Assembly: GCA_021737205.1 (NCBI GenBank)
Contig: JAIPEK010000052.1
Location: 1 to 10,633 of the forward strand
Origin: Desulfarculaceae bacterium
Lineage (GTDB): Bacteria; Desulfobacterota; Desulfobacteria; Desulfobacterales; Desulfobacteraceae
Direction: 5' to 3'
DNA length: 10,633 nt
Shown: piece by piece, positions 7,589-10,633 of the stretch
How the letters are laid out: every line of letters starts with the position of its first letter
Numbering within the stretch: position 1 is the first letter of the stretch
Notes under the pieces: generated by a model
Database searches by the model: none
The model's input: the letters and a program-made list of their open reading frames with translations, nothing else
What the model was told of the DNA's origin: nothing
Made by a program: the position numbers and the translations under genes

Positions 7589-10354
7589 ATGTTGACTCCG
7601 AACCATATTAAAAAACAAGTGGCTGACACCAATCTTATCTTCAAACGCGGGGAGCGTTTGTTCGAACACGGAGCCTGCGTAAAAAAATACCACGACCCGA
7701 AGTCGAATGCATTCGAATATGCAGTGGACGGAAGCTACGGAGATTACGCCATTAAAATCCGGTTAAACGGGCAATCAATGGAGACTTCCTGTACCTGTCC
7801 CTATCCGAGTACCGGATGCAAACATACAGTGGCGGCACTTCTCGATATCGCATTCAATGTAAAGCCGGACTCGAAGATCCGGCCGGACACGGAAGAAGAG
7901 CAACAGCCTTACCTGACCGAGGAGGAGATACGAAGCCAGGCAGTTGAAGATCGGCACAAACGGGCCGGAACCGACAATTTTGAAATCATCTCCTCTGACA
8001 TGCTCAAAGGGGAGCATCTGGTTGAAACCTCAAGCGGAAAAGAGTACACGGTTACCATCCATGATCCGGTGAAAGGGACGGGCCACTGCTCCTGCCCGGA
8101 TTTTACCACCAACCGGCTTCAAACCTGCAAACATCTTATCGCGGTCCATCACCATCTGAAAGAACGCAAAGGTTTCAAGACAGCAGTGTCAAAGGAAACC
8201 TTCCCGTTTGTGGACATTTTCTGGGATTCGGCAAAAGAATGCCCGTGCGTGTTTTATGAAAATCTTGAAAACGAGCCCGAAGAGATCCGATCCGCCATAA
8301 CCGAATATTTTGATGAAAACGGTTTCTTCCGATCCAAAGACCTGGGAACTTTCACAGCTTTTTTAGATCTGTCCGACCGCTCAAAACGGATCCGCATAGC
8401 CGAATCGGTCAGAAACCGGCTCGATACATACTGGTTGGAACGCCAGCTCGAAGAACTGTCAAAAACTGTTGAGCCGGATTTTTCATGCATCAAAACCCGG
8501 CTTTACCCGTACCAGGAAGAAGGGGTCAGGTTCGCACTGTTTAAAAAGGCCGCCCTTATCGGGGACGAGATGGGGCTCGGCAAAACCTTGCAGGCTATTG
8601 CCGCATCAATTCTGAAAAAAGAAATCTTCGACTTTTCCCGGGTACTGGTGGTTACACTGGCTTCCCTGAAAGAACAATGGAAACGTGAAATCGAACGATT
8701 CACAGACGAGACTGCGGTGATCATCGCCGGAAGTGCACAGGCGCGGCGCGGAACCTATGAAACGGACCCGGCACTGTTCAAAATCACAAACTATGAGGCG
8801 GTTTTACGGGATATCGGTCCGATCAACAGGTTCAAGCCGGATATCATTATCCTTGACGAAGCCCAGAGAATTAAAAATTTTAATACCAAAACTGCAGATG
8901 CCGTGAAAAATCTGCCCAGAAAGCATTCCATGGTTTTGACCGGCACCCCGCTGGAAAACAAACTGGAAGATGTCTACTCAATCGTACAGTTTCTGGATCC
9001 GGACCTGCTGTCTCCTTTGTGGGCGTTTGCAGCCGATCACTTCATGCTCAGCAGAAAGAAAAAAGGGAAAATCATCGGATACCGGAACCTGGACAAGCTG
9101 CACCGGGAACTTCAGTCCATCGTCGTTCGCCGGAAAAAGCAAGATGTGCTGGATCAGCTTCCGGATGAAATCGTCAACAACTATTACATCGACCTTTCAG
9201 ATCGGCAATCCAAGATACACAACGGCTATCTCCAGTCTCTTCTGCCGCTGCTCAACAAAAAATTCCTGACTCCGATGGATCTTCGGCGGATTCAGGAGCT
9301 TTTGCTCAAAATGCGCCAGGTTTGCAACTCCACGTACCTGATCGACCGCAAAACCCATATTTCCCCCAAACTCAAAGAACTCGAGTCCATCCTGGCCGAT
9401 CTTGCGATAGAAGAGCAAAGAAAAATCGTGATATTCTCCGAATGGACCACCATGACCTATCTTATCGCCCGGCTTTTGTCCAATGCAGGTATCCCTTTTG
9501 TGGAACTTTCCGGAAAAATCCCCGTCAAACGCCGGCAGGACCTGATTGATGAATTCACGAACAATCCAGAATGCCGGGTGTTTCTCTCCACCGACGCAGG
9601 AGGTACGGGCCTGAACCTCCAGGCGGCCGACTGCGTCATCAACTTTGAACTGCCCTGGAACCCGGCGAAAATGAACCAGCGCATCGGCCGGGTCAACCGG
9701 ATCGGCCAGAAAAGCGGGACCGTCAATGTGATCAACCTGATTGCCAAATTCAGCATTGAAGAAAAAATTTACGCAGGTATCCAGCTTAAAACCGATCTCT
9801 TCCAGGGAGTTTTCGACGGAACCACCGACATGGTCGAATTCTCAAGGGAAAAACGGGCTGAAATGATGAACCGGCTGCGCGATATGATGGATGAAGAGCC
9901 CGGGCCGGTCTCCTCCGAACAGGCGGATTCCGAAGAAATCCCCGAAGATACGCCTCATTACCTGAACCCGGAGGTATTAAACCCGGAGGAAAAAAACGTT
10001 GCCTATGATGCGGAGGAGTACGGCGGAGAGGGAATAGAGCAAAATACCGAAACAATTACACCTCAAAGTTCTTTAGAATCCGGGTCCGCCTCCGCCTCCG
10101 ACACCCTGCCTGATACAGCGGAACAGGAAAGGGATCTGCCCAAAACTTCCGAAGAAGGAGAATCAGCAGGATTTGCCGGACAGCCCCCTGAAAAAGTCGA
10201 AGAGGTCCTCAACACCGGAATGGAGTTTATCGGTGGACTTTTTGAGATGGCCACCGGCAGAACAATGGAAAAAACCGACAACGAGGAGAAAATGATCCGC
10301 CTTGACAAAGATACCGGAGAGGTGACCATGAAATTCAAGCTGCCCGGGTTTTAA
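7589..10354 (+). CDS. SNF2-family helicase/translocase with two N-terminal SWIM zinc motifs
   Basis: The 921-residue protein is a cytoplasmic DNA-stimulated ATPase of superfamily 2. Two SWIM motifs (C68-T-C70 with C77-K-H79, and C167-S-C169 with C180-K-H182) should each bind zinc and may contact DNA or protein. The ATPase core has GDEMGLGKT (325-333, Walker A), DEAQ (423-426), LTGTPLEN (450-457), STDAGGTGLNLQ (667-678) and QRIGRVNRIGQ (697-707), all intact. The C-terminal 150 residues are an acidic, Ser/Pro/Glu-rich, probably disordered linker ending in a short conserved-looking hydrophobic piece (VEEVLNTGMEFIGGLF, 870-885). AAGGA lies 10 bases before the ATG. Bacterial relatives are linked to transcription or DNA transactions, some to phage defence; no partner nuclease, methylase or defence gene is beside it, so its role is open. 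Confidence 0.93.
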   Translation: MLTPNHIKKQVADTNLIFKRGERLFEHGACVKKYHDPKSNAFEYAVDGSYGDYAIKIRLNGQSMETSCTCPYPSTGCKHTVAALLDIAFNVKPDSKIRPDTEEEQQPYLTEEEIRSQAVEDRHKRAGTDNFEIISSDMLKGEHLVETSSGKEYTVTIHDPVKGTGHCSCPDFTTNRLQTCKHLIAVHHHLKERKGFKTAVSKETFPFVDIFWDSAKECPCVFYENLENEPEEIRSAITEYFDENGFFRSKDLGTFTAFLDLSDRSKRIRIAESVRNRLDTYWLERQLEELSKTVEPDFSCIKTRLYPYQEEGVRFALFKKAALIGDEMGLGKTLQAIAASILKKEIFDFSRVLVVTLASLKEQWKREIERFTDETAVIIAGSAQARRGTYETDPALFKITNYEAVLRDIGPINRFKPDIIILDEAQRIKNFNTKTADAVKNLPRKHSMVLTGTPLENKLEDVYSIVQFLDPDLLSPLWAFAADHFMLSRKKKGKIIGYRNLDKLHRELQSIVVRRKKQDVLDQLPDEIVNNYYIDLSDRQSKIHNGYLQSLLPLLNKKFLTPMDLRRIQELLLKMRQVCNSTYLIDRKTHISPKLKELESILADLAIEEQRKIVIFSEWTTMTYLIARLLSNAGIPFVELSGKIPVKRRQDLIDEFTNNPECRVFLSTDAGGTGLNLQAADCVINFELPWNPAKMNQRIGRVNRIGQKSGTVNVINLIAKFSIEEKIYAGIQLKTDLFQGVFDGTTDMVEFSREKRAEMMNRLRDMMDEEPGPVSSEQADSEEIPEDTPHYLNPEVLNPEEKNVAYDAEEYGGEGIEQNTETITPQSSLESGSASASDTLPDTAEQERDLPKTSEEGESAGFAGQPPEKVEEVLNTGMEFIGGLFEMATGRTMEKTDNEEKMIRLDKDTGEVTMKFKLPGF

Positions 10355-10551
10355 TGAAGATGACCCATGGCTTGAAATACCGTAATCTGCAACCCATCTG
10401 CCGCCTATAACATTACCCGGCGTCGTCACCAGTTGTGCCGCAATTACGGCATGAATTCTAGTCGCGACAACCGTGGGGCATGGACTTGACACCGCCCTGA
10501 ACATAAGTACGCCTTAAATGATGGAATCTTTCTTTGTATTCAATGGCAAAT

Positions 10552-10565
10552 CAGGTCATGACCTG
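10552..10565. promoter_or_regulatory. Perfect 14-bp palindrome, possible operator
   Basis: CAGGTCATGACCTG equals its own reverse complement. A perfect uninterrupted palindrome of this length in AT-rich intergenic DNA resembles the operator of a dimeric repressor (for example the GntR or TetR type), perhaps controlling a gene beyond the edge. The regulator is unknown, and a chance occurrence is possible. Confidence 0.4.
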
Positions 10566-10588
10566 TTAAAAGCCAATCTTCATCGTTA

Positions 10589-10628
10589 CTATAATCGCTT
10601 TTCACCTGAGGCCGGACAGCGATTATAG
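10589..10628. repeat. Inverted repeat with a perfect 10-bp stem and 20-base loop at the right edge
   Basis: CTATAATCGC (10589-10598) is the exact reverse complement of GCGATTATAG (10619-10628). The stem is only moderately GC-rich and the sequence stops 5 bases after it, so a following T tract cannot be judged. It could be a terminator, a repeat-element hairpin or a mobile-element end. Confidence 0.5.
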
Positions 10629-10633
10629 GATTT

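Larger units (their letters stand above)
10355..10633. other. Region downstream of the helicase gene, no gene recognised
   Basis: These 279 bases hold no convincing coding frame on either strand. Small symmetric elements include TGCCG/CGGCA around CAATTA (10436-10451), plus the palindrome and hairpin listed separately. A TTGACA hexamer lies at about 10485 without a matching -10 box at the usual distance. The next gene, if any, lies beyond the right edge. No transposon ends or integron attC site could be confirmed. Confidence 0.45.

Noticed and set aside
10163..10504. Minus-strand 113-codon frame across the 3' end of the helicase gene
   Set aside because: It is largely antisense to the helicase tail, has no good ribosome site or recognisable domain, and its upstream half lies in the gene-free region.
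10400..10600. Integron attC site or insertion-sequence end
   Set aside because: The core site sequences do not match the attC consensus, and no transposase fragment or target duplication is visible.

Overview
The window is ordinary-looking chromosomal DNA from a Gram-negative bacterium. Protein style and gene neighbourhoods (a split DsbD-like ccdA/thioredoxin pair, an SH3-anchor protein beside nadB, a SWIM-SNF2 helicase) suggest Desulfobacterota or a relative. That assignment is an impression from the proteins, not a computed result. I found no rRNA, tRNA, CRISPR array, phage gene, transposase or toxin gene.

Layout. Bases 1-3682 are a leftward operon, read ccdA, periplasmic thioredoxin, SH3/coiled-coil anchor protein, nadB, then a partial membrane-anchored protein running off the left edge. 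Gaps are short (15, 31, -4 and 37 bp), and a promoter-like sequence lies upstream at 3733-3762. Bases 3841-4857 hold one rightward gene for an EF-hand-like acidic protein of unknown function. It converges with a second leftward group (7445 to 5062): tatD, an EmrE-type small multidrug transporter, crcB (fluoride channel) and tcdA (tRNA ct6A synthesis). Divergently, 7589-10354 encodes a 921-residue SNF2-family helicase with two SWIM zinc motifs and an acidic tail. The last 279 bases hold no convincing gene but contain a perfect 14-bp palindrome and a 10-bp-stem hairpin.

How the genes may work together. CcdA passes reducing electrons across the inner membrane, and the DsbD-gamma-like thioredoxin is the likely periplasmic acceptor. 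NadB starts NAD synthesis from aspartate. Its tie to the redox genes here is positional only. The tatD group mixes nucleic-acid/tRNA housekeeping with two small ion or cation exporters.

I did not find an obvious new biological system. The items most worth a second look are a heptamer tandem repeat that has grown into the 3' end of tatD, the unexplained symmetric elements at the right edge and at 5002-5058, the EF-hand-like orphan protein, and the stand-alone SWIM-SNF2 protein.
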